Positions 1-8,057 are shown, counted from the first letter of the stretch. The stretch is DNA of 61,827 nt from an uncultured Bacillota bacterium (GCA_945956935.1 CAMFJD010000009.1:1-61827), one strand, 5' to 3'. Notes: generated from the sequence alone by a model not told the origin. Translations and numbers: made by a program.

Positions 1-9
1 ATCAAATAA

Positions 10-449
10 ATGGTATTGGAAAATAGTGCAATTTGTTATTCCAATTTAGGAATAATAATAATTTTGTTTACCTCAGATAATCAGCATCATACTGTAGAAA
101 ATTATATTCAAGAAGATACTCAAAAGTTTAAAGAGTTATTTACAGTCTTTCATAGAATGATAAAATCAAGTAGAATATTATTTATGTTTATTTTTACTAC
201 TGTTACTGTTTCAACGATTAATGTAATCTTTACCTTGTTGCCAAACTACTTTTCTAAAATAGGTTTATTCAACTCTATTAATAGTGCTATATTCATGTTA
301 TTTAACATAGTTGGGGCGTAGTAGCAACTCAAGTATATAAATTTAGTCTTGCTACAATGTTAATGAATCTTATTATTGGTGTAGGAGTACAGGTTTGTAA
401 AATGAAAACAACTATTCTGTTAATTTCAATTTTTATATTATATTTATAG
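10..449 (+). pseudogene. MFS transporter remnant, frameshifted
   Basis: This is the 3' part of a major facilitator superfamily permease that no longer reads through. The first segment (10-321) encodes hydrophobic helices with a typical MFS stretch (LLPNYFSKIGLFNSINSAI) and stops at 319-321. The reading resumes in another frame from 321 as VATQVYKFSLATMLMN and ends at 447-449, right before the ribosome site of the next gene. A 2-base insertion near 318-320 would explain the break. The gene probably started beyond the left edge, and a stop at 7-9 suggests further damage there. The family assignment rests on motif resemblance only. Confidence 0.6.
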
Positions 450-460
450 GAGGTGGTGTT

Positions 461-856
461 TTGCGAGAGTGTATTTTTTGCTTTGGACTAAAGGAGAATC
501 AGATCTTCTTGGAAACTGATTTCTTCAAGGTACTATTAGATAAGTACCCGGTCCAAAATGGTCATATTTTGATTGTTGCTAAAGAGCACCGGATGAGCCT
601 GAAAGAATTAACTGATGCAGAATTAGTTGATTTAATTTATTTAGAAAAGCGATTGGTTACAATTATTGAAAATCATTTTGAAGTCCTTGGAATTACTGTG
701 CTCCAAAATGACGCTGGAGTTATGCAGCAAGGAACACACTTTCATGTCCACATTGTTCCTAGATATCAAAATGATGGTTTTTACGATAACCAAGTTTTGG
801 AACAACATGAATTATTAACTGATAATCTTATTCAGATTATAACAGAACATTATTAA
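461..856 (+). CDS. HIT family hydrolase
   Basis: This 131-residue protein belongs to the histidine triad family, cytosolic nucleotide hydrolases or transferases acting on adenosine-containing dinucleotides or AMP conjugates. The HxHxH triad is visible as THFHVHIVPR near residue 94, with the catalytic histidine in the middle. An N-terminal CIFC pair could bind zinc, as in many HIT proteins. The start is TTG at 461 behind a strong AGGAGG site (448-453). Length is normal. It stands alone between the MFS remnant and a non-coding stretch. The family is secure; the physiological substrate cannot be told. Confidence 0.88.
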   Translation: MRECIFCFGLKENQIFLETDFFKVLLDKYPVQNGHILIVAKEHRMSLKELTDAELVDLIYLEKRLVTIIENHFEVLGITVLQNDAGVMQQGTHFHVHIVPRYQNDGFYDNQVLEQHELLTDNLIQIITEHY

Positions 857-1282
857 TTTAGTACCATCACATCCATTGATTATGTTCGTCAAGAAAAAGT
901 GTAGAACTTTGATAGGACGCCACGATATTTATGAATTCTGATTTCAATCCACTTTTTTAGTCGGAAATGTTGATTAGAATTTTTTTGCACTTTAAAAACA
1001 TAAAAAAAACACAATATGTTAGAAGTTTTCATTTCATGGAAAAATAGAGAGAGCCTGATGCTGTTTTTGTAGCAAGGAAGTAGAGGCAAAACATAAGCAA
1101 AAAAATCCAGTATATTTTAAAGGAGTTGTGCTGGATTTTGGCTTGTATAAGACTTTCGTAGGCAGAAGCTCGTTTCTTGAGCCTAGTTTAGGATAATTTT
1201 CAGGAATCAAAAGCAGACACTAAATGTACGTTAGCAGCAGAGGTTGTACGACATGCACTCAAACGAAAGAAAGTGGAAAGGG
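857..1282. other. Non-coding stretch with one terminator-like hairpin
   Basis: About 425 bases with no convincing gene. A minus-strand ORF (889-1089) has no ribosome site and no recognisable motif, so it is not called. The only structured element I see is the hairpin at 1102-1139, listed separately. Confidence 0.5.
1102..1139 (+). terminator. Terminator-like hairpin
   Basis: AAAATCCAG (1102-1110) pairs with CTGGATTTT (1131-1139) over a 20-base loop. It could end the HIT transcript 245 bases downstream, but the large loop and short T run make this tentative. Confidence 0.35.
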
Positions 1283-1283
1283 C

Positions 1284-1314
1284 TTGACTTGGAGTGAACT
1301 CGAAGCTGTATGAT
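1284..1314 (+). promoter_or_regulatory. MerR-type promoter with 19-bp spacer and dyad operator
   Basis: A -35 TTGACT (1284-1289) and -10 TATGAT (1309-1314) are separated by 19 bp, the over-long spacing typical of promoters activated by MerR-family regulators. Within the spacer lies an 18-bp dyad, CTTGGAGT (1288-1295) against ACTCGAAG (1298-1305), the class of operator bound by SoxR/AdhR-like MerR proteins. It sits 45 bp upstream of the acetyltransferase gene. No MerR gene lies next to it, so the activator must be encoded elsewhere or have been lost. Confidence 0.75.
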
Positions 1315-1358
1315 AATAGGGAAGAATAAATTCACAAGGAAAGTCTAAGGAGATTACG

Positions 1359-1940
1359 ATGAAGCTCGAAAAATTTTATGATCATATCAAAGCGCAAAAA
1401 CCAATTGTGTTCAATTCAGAAATACATCATTTCATGGTAGCAGTCAGTGACGAAGCTCGACGCATCACCGCAGAATTAAACAATACCTATCGAACGCCAA
1501 CCGAAATTATGGCGTTGATGAGCGAACTAACCGGCCGAACAGTAGACAAAAGTTTTGTGATGTTTCCGCCATTTTATACGGACTTCGGCAAAAATATCGT
1601 CATTGGCAAAAATGTGTTTATCAATTCTGGCTGTCGGTTTCAAGATCAAGGGGGGATTAGCATTGGTGATGGGACGTTTATCGGCCATAATGCCGTGTTA
1701 GCGACTTTGAACCATGGCATTGCAATCAAAGATCGTCGCGATACCTATCCGCAACCAATCCAGATTGGACAAAATGTTTGGTTAGGTGCCAATGTGACGA
1801 TTACGCCAGGGGTAACAATCGGTGATGGAGCAATTATTGCGGCTGGAGCGGTTGTGAATCGTAATGTCGCTGCGTATACAATTGTCGGTGGAGTACCAGC
1901 AAAATTGATTCGCGCACTTACACCAGCAGAACGGGAATAG
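1359..1940 (+). CDS. Maltose/galactoside O-acetyltransferase family
   Basis: This 193-residue cytosolic enzyme is a hexapeptide-repeat acetyltransferase of the maltose/galactoside O-acetyltransferase type, moving acetyl from acetyl-CoA to sugars. The N-terminal helical cap (residues 1-60) is followed by a left-handed beta-helix with many [IV]G-x-x repeats, such as [18 protein letters not shown] and VTIGDGAII. The conserved catalytic histidine is in LATLNHG. An AAGG/AG site lies 8 bases before ATG. Transcription appears to come from the MerR-type promoter just upstream and ends at the hairpin at 1954. The codon choice is richer in G+C than the neighbours, hinting at acquisition from another Bacilli lineage. 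The exact sugar acceptor is unknown. Confidence 0.88.
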   Translation: MKLEKFYDHIKAQKPIVFNSEIHHFMVAVSDEARRITAELNNTYRTPTEIMALMSELTGRTVDKSFVMFPPFYTDFGKNIVIGKNVFINSGCRFQDQGGISIGDGTFIGHNAVLATLNHGIAIKDRRDTYPQPIQIGQNVWLGANVTITPGVTIGDGAIIAAGAVVNRNVAAYTIVGGVPAKLIRALTPAERE

Positions 1941-1953
1941 TAGACAAAAAAAC

Positions 1954-1986
1954 AGCCTGAAGCATTTGCTTTAGGCTAGTTTTTTT
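1954..1986 (+). terminator. Terminator of the acetyltransferase gene
   Basis: A 10-bp stem (1954-1963 with 1968-1977, one G-T pair) and a 4-base loop are followed by a run of T to 1986, 13 bases after the stop codon. Confidence 0.8.
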
Positions 1987-2176
1987 AGAAGAGATGGCTG
2001 TGGTCGTGATTGATGAGTTCGATAAAAGTGAAAACACCATCTTCGTATTCATATTTAAGAATACAGCAATTTTGGAAGGAAGCATTTAATTTCTCACGAG
2101 TATTGCTCGTGAGATAGAAGTTGTAGTATGCGCCACCGTGCCTAACAGCAAGATCGTCTTGGGGCCATAATTTCAT
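1985..2176 (-). CDS. Short ORF of unknown function, doubtful
   Basis: This 63-codon frame encodes a protein-like sequence with mixed charged and aromatic residues, ending HDHSHLF, and its stop abuts the terminator shared with the acetyltransferase gene. No good ribosome site precedes the ATG and I recognise no family. It could be the 3' fragment of a lost gene that arrived with its neighbour. Treat it as uncertain. Confidence 0.25.
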   Translation of the reverse strand: MKLWPQDDLAVRHGGAYYNFYLTSNTREKLNASFQNCCILKYEYEDGVFTFIELINHDHSHLF

Positions 2177-2249
2177 GGAGAGCAGTATTCATGCATGCTT
2201 GGGATTAAGAGCCTCACTCTCACATTCAAAACGGTCAAAGTTCACTCTT

Positions 2250-2485
2250 TTAAGGCTTTAAGGCGTGTGTATAGTAGTTAAGTAATGATTTCAAATCATT
2301 TGCACGTGTATTGAAGCGGTAGGCGGAATTAAAGCGAATACTATTTTGTATGAAATAATCCTTGGTGAGCTGTGCTTGGGCAATCCCAATATAGATGTTA
2401 AAGGTGAATCACCACTCCTTTGAATTTTTTTGAGTTGATTAAAACGTGTTTGGCCATGACTCATTACGTATAAAGTTTTTTTCAT
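2250..2485 (-). pseudogene. Histidine phosphatase (phosphoglycerate mutase-like), frameshifted and truncated
   Basis: The frame starting at 2485 reads MKKTLYVMSHGQTRFNQ, the N-terminus of the histidine phosphatase superfamily, in which the catalytic motif is normally RHG; here arginine is replaced by serine (SHG). After SPLT the frame shifts: the natural continuation IAQAQLTKDYFIQNSIRFNSAYRF is found in another frame and ends in TAA near 2250. Only about 75 codons of a roughly 200-codon gene remain, so the enzyme cannot be active. Upstream on the minus strand, another reading (GVNATYVESTGINLNE around 2485-2545) may be the remnant of a second gene. Confidence 0.7.
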
Positions 2486-2571
2486 TTAAATTTATGCCAG
2501 TTGATTCAACGTAAGTAGCATTAACACCAGAAGCAACACCAGTATTCATATAGGTTTAATACTAATTATCA

Positions 2572-2700
2572 TGCTTATGCTAGTATTTGCTACACTTTTG
2601 TGGATAGGACTATTGATATGTGGATTTCTTCTTAAGAAAAAATTTTGGGCCATGAATGAAGAAAAATGGAATCACTACTTTAGATATATGTCTGAATGAG
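2572..2700 (+). CDS. Small membrane peptide, hypothetical
   Basis: A 42-residue frame starts at ATG 2572 and encodes one long hydrophobic helix (LMLVFATLLWIGLLICGFLL) followed by a basic and then polar tail (KKKFWAMNEEKWNHYF). Positive residues after the helix suggest an N-out, C-in membrane peptide. The ribosome site is weak. It is followed 23 bases later by another small membrane ORF, and the two may form a small operon. The function is unknown; membrane peptides of this size include immunity peptides and toxins, but nothing here decides that. Confidence 0.35.
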
Positions 2701-2723
2701 GGTATATTATTCGTGGTGGCAGT

Positions 2724-2909
2724 ATGTACATAGTTTCATTATTGTTATCATCATGGATAGGATATTTTATTTTTAGGTTATTCTCCTACGACAATCCATT
2801 ATTTTTGAGTAGTATCATCCTTGCTTTAGGGGGGATACAGGCCTGTTTTAAAATTCAGAAAAACAAAATAAAATTGTCAAATAAATTAAAGGCTATGAGT
2901 CAAAATTGA
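2724..2909 (+). CDS. Small two-helix membrane protein, hypothetical
   Basis: This 61-residue frame encodes two hydrophobic segments (about residues 3-20 and 26-42) and a lysine-rich tail (KIQKNKIKLSNKLKAMSQN). A weak GGTGG-like site precedes ATG. It follows the 42-residue membrane ORF on the same strand and precedes a long AT-rich leader of the oxygenase gene. I recognise no family. Hydrophobic composition and base usage fit a real small protein, but expression evidence would be needed. Confidence 0.4.
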   Translation: MYIVSLLLSSWIGYFIFRLFSYDNPLFLSSIILALGGIQACFKIQKNKIKLSNKLKAMSQN

Positions 2910-3074
2910 GTATAGATTACAGATGCTTAATGGGATGCAGTGTAAAAACGGGTGATTTTATCATAAATAATGATAAGACCTATATCATACTACGATGATT
3001 TATGACAAATTATCTGAATTTTCATTGTAATATTTGTATAATGATATATATGAAAAAGCTTTGAGGTGAGGCAT

Positions 3075-4070
3075 ATGCTAAAAAATCAATGGTATGTTAT
3101 CTTGTTGGCAAGTGAAGTGAAAATAAATCAGATAGTTGGTTGTACACGGTTAGGGACAAAACTTGTCGTTTGGCGCGATGATGATGAGCAAGTGCACTGT
3201 ATTTATGACCGTTGTGTACATCGGGGTGTTTCGCTGTGTAAAGGCGAAGTAAAAAATAATCATATTATCTGTCCATTTCACGGATTTGAATTTGATGGCA
3301 GTGGAAAATGTGTGCTTATTCCGGCAAATGGAAAGGCAAATAAAGTACCAAAAAATTTTCAAACACAGGCATATCGAGTTGTTGAAAAATATGGGTATAT
3401 TTGGTTGTATTATGCTGATGAATTTCCAGCAACAGACGATATTCCCTTTTTCACTGATTTATCAGGGGAACAAGGAGATACATTTGCGACAAAAGATTAT
3501 GCAGAATGTTGGAACACTCATTATACGAGAGCAGTTGAGAATCAATTAGATGTTGTTCATTTGCCGTTTATTCATAGAAACACAATAGGTAAAGGAAATA
3601 AAACAGTTGTCAACGGTCCTTATGTAGAAGTTGATCAAGAAAATCTTATTATTCGGACGTATAATGAAGTTGATCATGGGCAGAATCCTAAGACGGCAGA
3701 TGAAATCAAAACAGACGTATTGAAAAAAGATTATAAATTAGAATTTCGTATGCCAGCCTTGTGGCAAAATCATATTTTTGATAAACTGAGAATTACTATA
3801 GCTTTTTCACCAATTGATGATGATCATACAATGATTTACATGCGCACATGGCAAAAAATTGTGACTGTACCGCTAGGGAAACAATTCATGAATTGGCAGT
3901 CAATGCGTCAAGCAATTCGAGTACTTCATGAAGATAAACCTGTAGTAGAAAGTCAAGAACCAAAAATCACGTCATTGCGCATGGGAGAAAAGCTTATTAA
4001 AGGAGATCAACCAATTATTATTTTTCGACAGATGCGTGCACGTTTGTTAGAAAATATAAGTAGTAAGTAA
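3075..4070 (+). CDS. Rieske non-heme iron oxygenase, alpha subunit type
   Basis: This 331-residue protein is an aromatic ring-hydroxylating-type oxygenase, which inserts oxygen using electrons passed from a [2Fe-2S] cluster to a mononuclear iron. The N-terminal Rieske domain has CVH (near residue 52) and CPFH (near residue 71), the Cys-His/Cys-His ligand pattern. The catalytic domain shows the 2-His-1-carboxylate motif NQLDVVHLPFIH near residue 160. ATG at 3075 is chosen over GTG 3066 because AGGTGAGG (3064-3071) then sits at the right distance. No reductase or ferredoxin gene lies nearby, so the electron donor is unknown. The pattern recalls the pheophorbide a oxygenase/vanillate demethylase branch. 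The substrate is not predictable. Confidence 0.85.
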   Translation: MLKNQWYVILLASEVKINQIVGCTRLGTKLVVWRDDDEQVHCIYDRCVHRGVSLCKGEVKNNHIICPFHGFEFDGSGKCVLIPANGKANKVPKNFQTQAYRVVEKYGYIWLYYADEFPATDDIPFFTDLSGEQGDTFATKDYAECWNTHYTRAVENQLDVVHLPFIHRNTIGKGNKTVVNGPYVEVDQENLIIRTYNEVDHGQNPKTADEIKTDVLKKDYKLEFRMPALWQNHIFDKLRITIAFSPIDDDHTMIYMRTWQKIVTVPLGKQFMNWQSMRQAIRVLHEDKPVVESQEPKITSLRMGEKLIKGDQPIIIFRQMRARLLENISSK

Positions 4071-4118
4071 TGATAATTTAATATGCGTAATTACTAATAT
4101 AATGATAGGGAGAAATGG

Positions 4119-4676
4119 ATGATGAAACGGAAGATAGTTTTAAATCTTGCTATGAGCATCGACGGATATATTTGTGATGAAGCTGGAGGGTTCGATTGGA
4201 TTGTTGGTCAAGGAGATACCCGTCTTGACACACAAAATCCAATCGATTTTATGGCGTTTATAGAAACGTGTGACATTGTTGTTATGGGAAAAAAAGCGTA
4301 TGATGATGCACCCGAAAACAGTTTAGATATTTATCATGATAAGAAAATTTATGTTGTTACACATAGTACTGAGCAGCCAATAGCATCAAATGTTGAATAT
4401 ATTCAAGGAGATATTGTACATAAAGTTTTACAAGAACGTGAGAAACCGGGAAAACATATTTTTATTTACGGTGGTGGTCATATTGTAAACTTATTTACAC
4501 AACAAAATGCAATTGATGAGTATATTATTGGGATTATTCCAACAATTTTAGGCAAAGGACGGAAATTGTTTTTTGATAATAATCCAATGATACGCTTACA
4601 TTTAGAGGAGTATAGTTTTGTTGATGGAATTACGCTACTAAGATATATAAAACGCGACAAAGAACAAGAGGTATAG
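4119..4676 (+). CDS. RibD C-terminal/dihydrofolate reductase-like protein
   Basis: This 185-residue protein has the RibD-C/DHFR fold, a family of NAD(P)H-dependent reductases whose members act on pteridine-like or unknown substrates. The N-terminus KIVLNLAMSIDGYI and the later GGGHIVNLF and IIPTILGKGRKLF are signature segments of this family. Two adjacent ATGs (4119, 4122) follow an AGGGAG site, and either could be used. It lies 48 bases after the Rieske gene on the same strand without a clear terminator between, so the two may be co-transcribed. The specific reaction is unknown. Confidence 0.8.
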   Translation: MMKRKIVLNLAMSIDGYICDEAGGFDWIVGQGDTRLDTQNPIDFMAFIETCDIVVMGKKAYDDAPENSLDIYHDKKIYVVTHSTEQPIASNVEYIQGDIVHKVLQEREKPGKHIFIYGGGHIVNLFTQQNAIDEYIIGIIPTILGKGRKLFFDNNPMIRLHLEEYSFVDGITLLRYIKRDKEQEV

Positions 4677-5108
4677 TCAGGAGACTAGCCTCTTATTTTG
4701 TATGTATTGTTTTACGGGAGATTGTAAGATAGGGTTAGTGAAAAAATGAAACATGCGAATTCAATCAGATACTCTCAAAATTACCTGTACTTTCGCCACA
4801 GGAGGTTTAAGAGTACAAAAAGTATTTAAAAATTTCTGAATGATGTAAACAATTGACCATGGTAAGAGCAGAAAAGTATAAAAAAAGTGATTTGACAATA
4901 AAATAACAAAGGATAGATAATTATTTTCTTTAATAGATAAGAGATAAAAAAGTGATTTTTCCTTGCTTTAAAGAGGGTATATACGATACACTTAACGAAG
5001 GTTTGAGTAAAAATAATAAACGATAAAAACAGATTTTTATTCAGTCCATCAGAACATCTGTGACTTCAGTCATGGAAGGTTCAATCCAAGGTAGGATATC
5101 AGTGAAAG
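4677..5108. other. Non-coding stretch with a 20-bp repeat of the next gene
   Basis: About 430 bases without a supported gene. It contains an imperfect hairpin just after the RibD-like stop and, at 4828-4847, a 20-base exact copy of a segment inside the following gene (5629-5648). The reading frame around it carries stops. It may hold the promoter of the exonuclease-like gene, though I see no clear -35/-10 pair. Confidence 0.5.
4828..4847 (+). repeat. 20-bp exact direct repeat, copy 1
   Basis: Twenty bases here are identical to 5629-5648 within the exonuclease/LRV gene. In the matching frame both encode KFLNDV, but this copy is flanked by stop codons, so it could be the relic of an older gene copy. 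Chance is also possible in AT-rich DNA. Confidence 0.6.
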
Positions 5109-6728
5109 GTGCACGAGAGCGTGGGCGAATACGAACAACCAATAAATAACTATACAATTTTACATATAAAAACAAGTGGTGCACTCCCAAGTAGAGGTGC
5201 CAACATAATTGAATTTAGTGCAATGAAAATTCGCAAAGGTCTCGTTTGTGAAACGATGACATCGTTACTAAAACTTGCACATAGTATGACACAGAAGGCT
5301 ACAAAAGAAACAGGCATCAGTAAACAGATGTTAATCCAAGCACCAAGTATTGCAACAATGGCGAAAGATATGCTCGATTTTATCGGAAATGATTGTCTTG
5401 TTGTTGCACATGCTAAATATGAAATAGAACGTTTTTTGCGACCAGAATTATCAGCGTGCGGCTATGAATTTACTAATGATATTATTGATTTATATACGTT
5501 ATCACAGCAATATACGCCAGATAAAGATGCAAAGCACGATGTAGTAACGTTAGCAGTGAGGTTTAAACTTACGTATGTAAAACCATCACGTGCATATGAT
5601 GGTGCGCAACTTATTTGGCAATTATTCCAAAAATTTCTGAATGATGTACCAGAATGTAAATTAAACTTAATACAGTCTAAACAATCAAAGGATATGAATA
5701 TAGATCAAGCATCTACTACCATTGAAAAACGACAGAAATTATTGACTATTAATCAATTGTCATATGAGATATTAGTCTTGCTCGCTTATGATCCAGTTAA
5801 AGATATTCGACAACAAGCACAAAATGTATTACAGCAACGATTTGCAAAAATACAATGGGAAACAGAAAGTTACGACAGTATTTGTGAAACAGTGCTACAA
5901 TCAAAAGCTTATCGTATTAGGGCAATGTTAGCGTTAATGCCACAATTATCACAGGACATTATTGAATCACTGACACGTGATTCAACGATTACTGTCAAAA
6001 AAACAATTGCAATGCATCCAGATATTCCACTGCATTGCTTAGAGGAACTGAGAAATGATCGAAATGAAGGTGTTCGCAAGCTAGCAAATGCACAGATATC
6101 TGCGATTACACTAGTAACCAAAAGTTCTGAGCCACTATTTGAACAAGAGCGTGAATTAAAGGATTCGTTGAAAGCGATTGTCGATGAAACTGAAAGTAAC
6201 TGTGCTCCATCTCTAGGTCTTGAGTTTAACTTTGATGAAAATCAAGACCTCCAAGAAGGCTATACAGAAAGTTTGGATTTATTATCACAGGCATTTCTTT
6301 CAGAAGAAACGTTTTTTACACTCGTTAGTAATGGTACGACATCTATTCGTCAAGCAGTATTAAAACATCCTGCAGTACCAGTTTCGGTTATTCTGTATTT
6401 ACTTGATGATAAACAGTATGAAGTAACTTATAGTGCAAAACAAAAAATTCGTGATTTAGCAACAAATCCTAAAACTGATGCACATACCCTAGCAATTTTA
6501 GCAACATGCAATGATGTCATAACACAACAAGCAGTTGCCAGTCATGAATCGACGCCAAGTCATATTTTAACTGAGCTTTCTAATCGTTCATTTGAAAATT
6601 TTTCAGAATTGAAAATTGGAAAAGCACTTGCTTTAAATCAACAAACACCAATGAAAGTATTACTGAAACTTGCACGGATTAAAAGTTTACGTGCTGATGT
6701 ATATGAAACATTGACGAAAAAAATATAA
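5109..6728 (+). CDS. DnaQ-like exonuclease domain (catalytic residues lost) fused to LRV-type repeats
   Basis: This 539-residue protein aligns by eye with DEDDh 3'-5' exonucleases at residues 13-172, but every catalytic position is changed: DxE is H19-I-K21, the second-motif aspartate is E105 (in AHAKYE), and the third-motif histidine and aspartate are S160 and G165 (SRAYDGA). It should therefore bind rather than cut nucleic acid. Residues 200-539 contain helical repeats of the leucine-rich variant (LRV) kind, with units such as VKKTIAMHPDIPLHCLEEL and IRQAVLKHPAVPVSVILYL. The start is unclear: GTG 5109 or GTG 5121 have weak sites. The gene stands alone. The function is unknown; a nucleic-acid or protein-binding scaffold is inferred. 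Confidence 0.75.
   Translation: MHESVGEYEQPINNYTILHIKTSGALPSRGANIIEFSAMKIRKGLVCETMTSLLKLAHSMTQKATKETGISKQMLIQAPSIATMAKDMLDFIGNDCLVVAHAKYEIERFLRPELSACGYEFTNDIIDLYTLSQQYTPDKDAKHDVVTLAVRFKLTYVKPSRAYDGAQLIWQLFQKFLNDVPECKLNLIQSKQSKDMNIDQASTTIEKRQKLLTINQLSYEILVLLAYDPVKDIRQQAQNVLQQRFAKIQWETESYDSICETVLQSKAYRIRAMLALMPQLSQDIIESLTRDSTITVKKTIAMHPDIPLHCLEELRNDRNEGVRKLANAQISAITLVTKSSEPLFEQERELKDSLKAIVDETESNCAPSLGLEFNFDENQDLQEGYTESLDLLSQAFLSEETFFTLVSNGTTSIRQAVLKHPAVPVSVILYLLDDKQYEVTYSAKQKIRDLATNPKTDAHTLAILATCNDVITQQAVASHESTPSHILTELSNRSFENFSELKIGKALALNQQTPMKVLLKLARIKSLRADVYETLTKKI
5629..5648 (+). repeat. 20-bp exact direct repeat, copy 2
   Basis: In-gene partner of the repeat at 4828-4847; it encodes KFLNDV at the end of the exonuclease-like domain. 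Confidence 0.6.
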
Positions 6729-7273
6729 CGACTAACGTTCAACAAATACACCTAATGTGATTACTGAGAGTTTATCGTAAAAAAGATAAAGACAATTACT
6801 TTTTGATCTTCTGATTTGAAATATTAGAATTGCCAACACTCCATGGCAATAAACATACTATGGAATTTACGCTTGGTTATGCCATTAATAACGAAGCAAA
6901 TGATGAAATTATTCCAAAGTAACTTCATAAATACTGGATATAGCGAAGAGATATAGTATCCTTGTAGTAGATAAAAAAGAAAGTGAATTTGTGTCAAATA
7001 CGATAGAATTACCTTTGGAGTCTACTTTTAGGATACTTTTTTGATTTTGAGATTAATATAGAAAATATGAACGAATTAAATACTAAATTTCTTATTATGC
7101 CATACTTTGTAAAAAAATTCGTAAATATGCTTGATCTGAAACGCATTCCATCTTGTATCTTTAAGATATGATGTAGATTGTTGCGAACGTATTAAGCAAA
7201 TCATCGTATTTTCTTTAATATATACAAAAGAGAAGTGATAGGTTGCTCAAACAAAAATGATGAGAGTATATTT
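6729..7273. other. Decayed non-coding region
   Basis: About 545 bases with many stops in all frames. A short open reading on the plus strand near 6845-6920 (KHTMEFTLGYAINNEANDEI) has a protein-like look and faintly recalls the GyrI-like effector-binding fold, but it is too short to assign. No terminator or strong promoter was recognised. Confidence 0.4.
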
Positions 7274-7287
7274 AAGGAGTAGGTAAG

Positions 7288-7666
7288 ATGGCAACTATAC
7301 GAGATATTGCTAAAATGAGTGGGTACTCAGTTACTACGGTATCACGAGCACTTAATGGAAATGGATTACATTCCAAACTTAGTTGCACGTGAACTAAGTC
7401 TTGATATGACAAAGAAAGTAGGTGTTGTTTTACCCGATACAAATCATCCATATTATAGTGATAGGAATATATCAGTATTGTGAAGAACACAAATTATCAC
7501 TTCCATGTATTGTTAGTCAAGAAAAGCAAGTATCGGGGAATGCTAGATACATACTAAGTATTGATACAACAAGTTATCAACTCGGACAATTGGCTTTTCA
7601 GCAGCAGTGAGTGATTCTCCAAAAACACTTGCAGTCAAAGCTACATTTATAAATCGACAAAGATAA
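7288..7666 (+). pseudogene. LacI/GalR family regulator, deleted and frameshifted
   Basis: An AAGGAG site (7274-7279) and ATG at 7288 open a clear LacI-type helix-turn-helix, MATIRDIAKMSGYSVTTVSRALNG. The reading then jumps frame to YIPNLVARELSLDMTKKVGVVLPDTNHPYY, the hinge and start of the sugar-binding domain, jumps again to fragments including YILSIDTTSYQLGQLAFQQQ, and ends with a C-terminal piece (LAVKATFINRQR) at 7664-7666. About 126 codons remain of a usual 330. At least three deletions or frameshifts exclude function. The ancestral target was probably a sugar operon, now absent here. Confidence 0.85.
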
Positions 7667-7682
7667 AAGGAGAACATTGGAA

Positions 7683-7973
7683 ATGACATATGAAAAATTA
7701 TTGCAAGATGTTACATCATTTGCACAAACGAAAGGTTTTACTCATGCACATACACCAAAAAATCTAGCAATGGCTATATCAGTTGAATCAGCCGAATTAT
7801 TGGAACATTTTATGTGGAGCGATGAATGTAATTATAATGATGAACAAAAAAAAGCAATTGGCTATGAAATTGCAGATGTATTCATTTATTTAATGCACAT
7901 GGCAAAGGCAATGGAAATAGATTTAATTAAAATTACTGATGAAAAAATGCAAATCAATAAAAAACGATTTTGA
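7683..7973 (+). CDS. MazG-like nucleotide pyrophosphohydrolase
   Basis: This protein of about 96 residues belongs to the all-alpha NTP pyrophosphohydrolase superfamily (MazG/RS21-C6 type), which hydrolyses nucleoside triphosphates, often dCTP or damaged dNTPs, to monophosphates. The metal-binding pattern is visible as ESAELLEHF near residue 38 and EIADVFIYLMHMA near residue 66. ATG at 7683 is preferred over TTG at 7677 because the AAGGAG site (7667-7672) gives a better spacing. It directly follows the LacI remnant and ends in a strong terminator. House-cleaning of nucleotides is the likely role. Confidence 0.85.
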   Translation: MTYEKLLQDVTSFAQTKGFTHAHTPKNLAMAISVESAELLEHFMWSDECNYNDEQKKAIGYEIADVFIYLMHMAKAMEIDLIKITDEKMQINKKRF

Positions 7974-8010
7974 TTGCTAATGATGTAATTTTTGTGAACA
8001 AAAGGTAGTA

Positions 8011-8057
8011 ATACTTAAAAAAGCAATGACAATGTAGTCATTGCTTTTTTTAAGTAT
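8011..8057. terminator. Strong terminator, works on both strands
   Basis: A stem of about 20 bp (ATACTTAAAAAAGCAATGAC paired with its complement from 8037) with a 6-base loop and flanking A and T runs. It ends the MazG-like gene and insulates the protease gene. Confidence 0.85.

Noticed and set aside
889-1089. 66-codon minus-strand ORF
   Set aside because: No ribosome site or recognisable motif, and base composition like the surrounding non-coding DNA.
3286-3549. Plus-strand ORF within the Rieske gene
   Set aside because: Out-of-frame shadow; the Rieske frame has clear cluster and iron motifs throughout.
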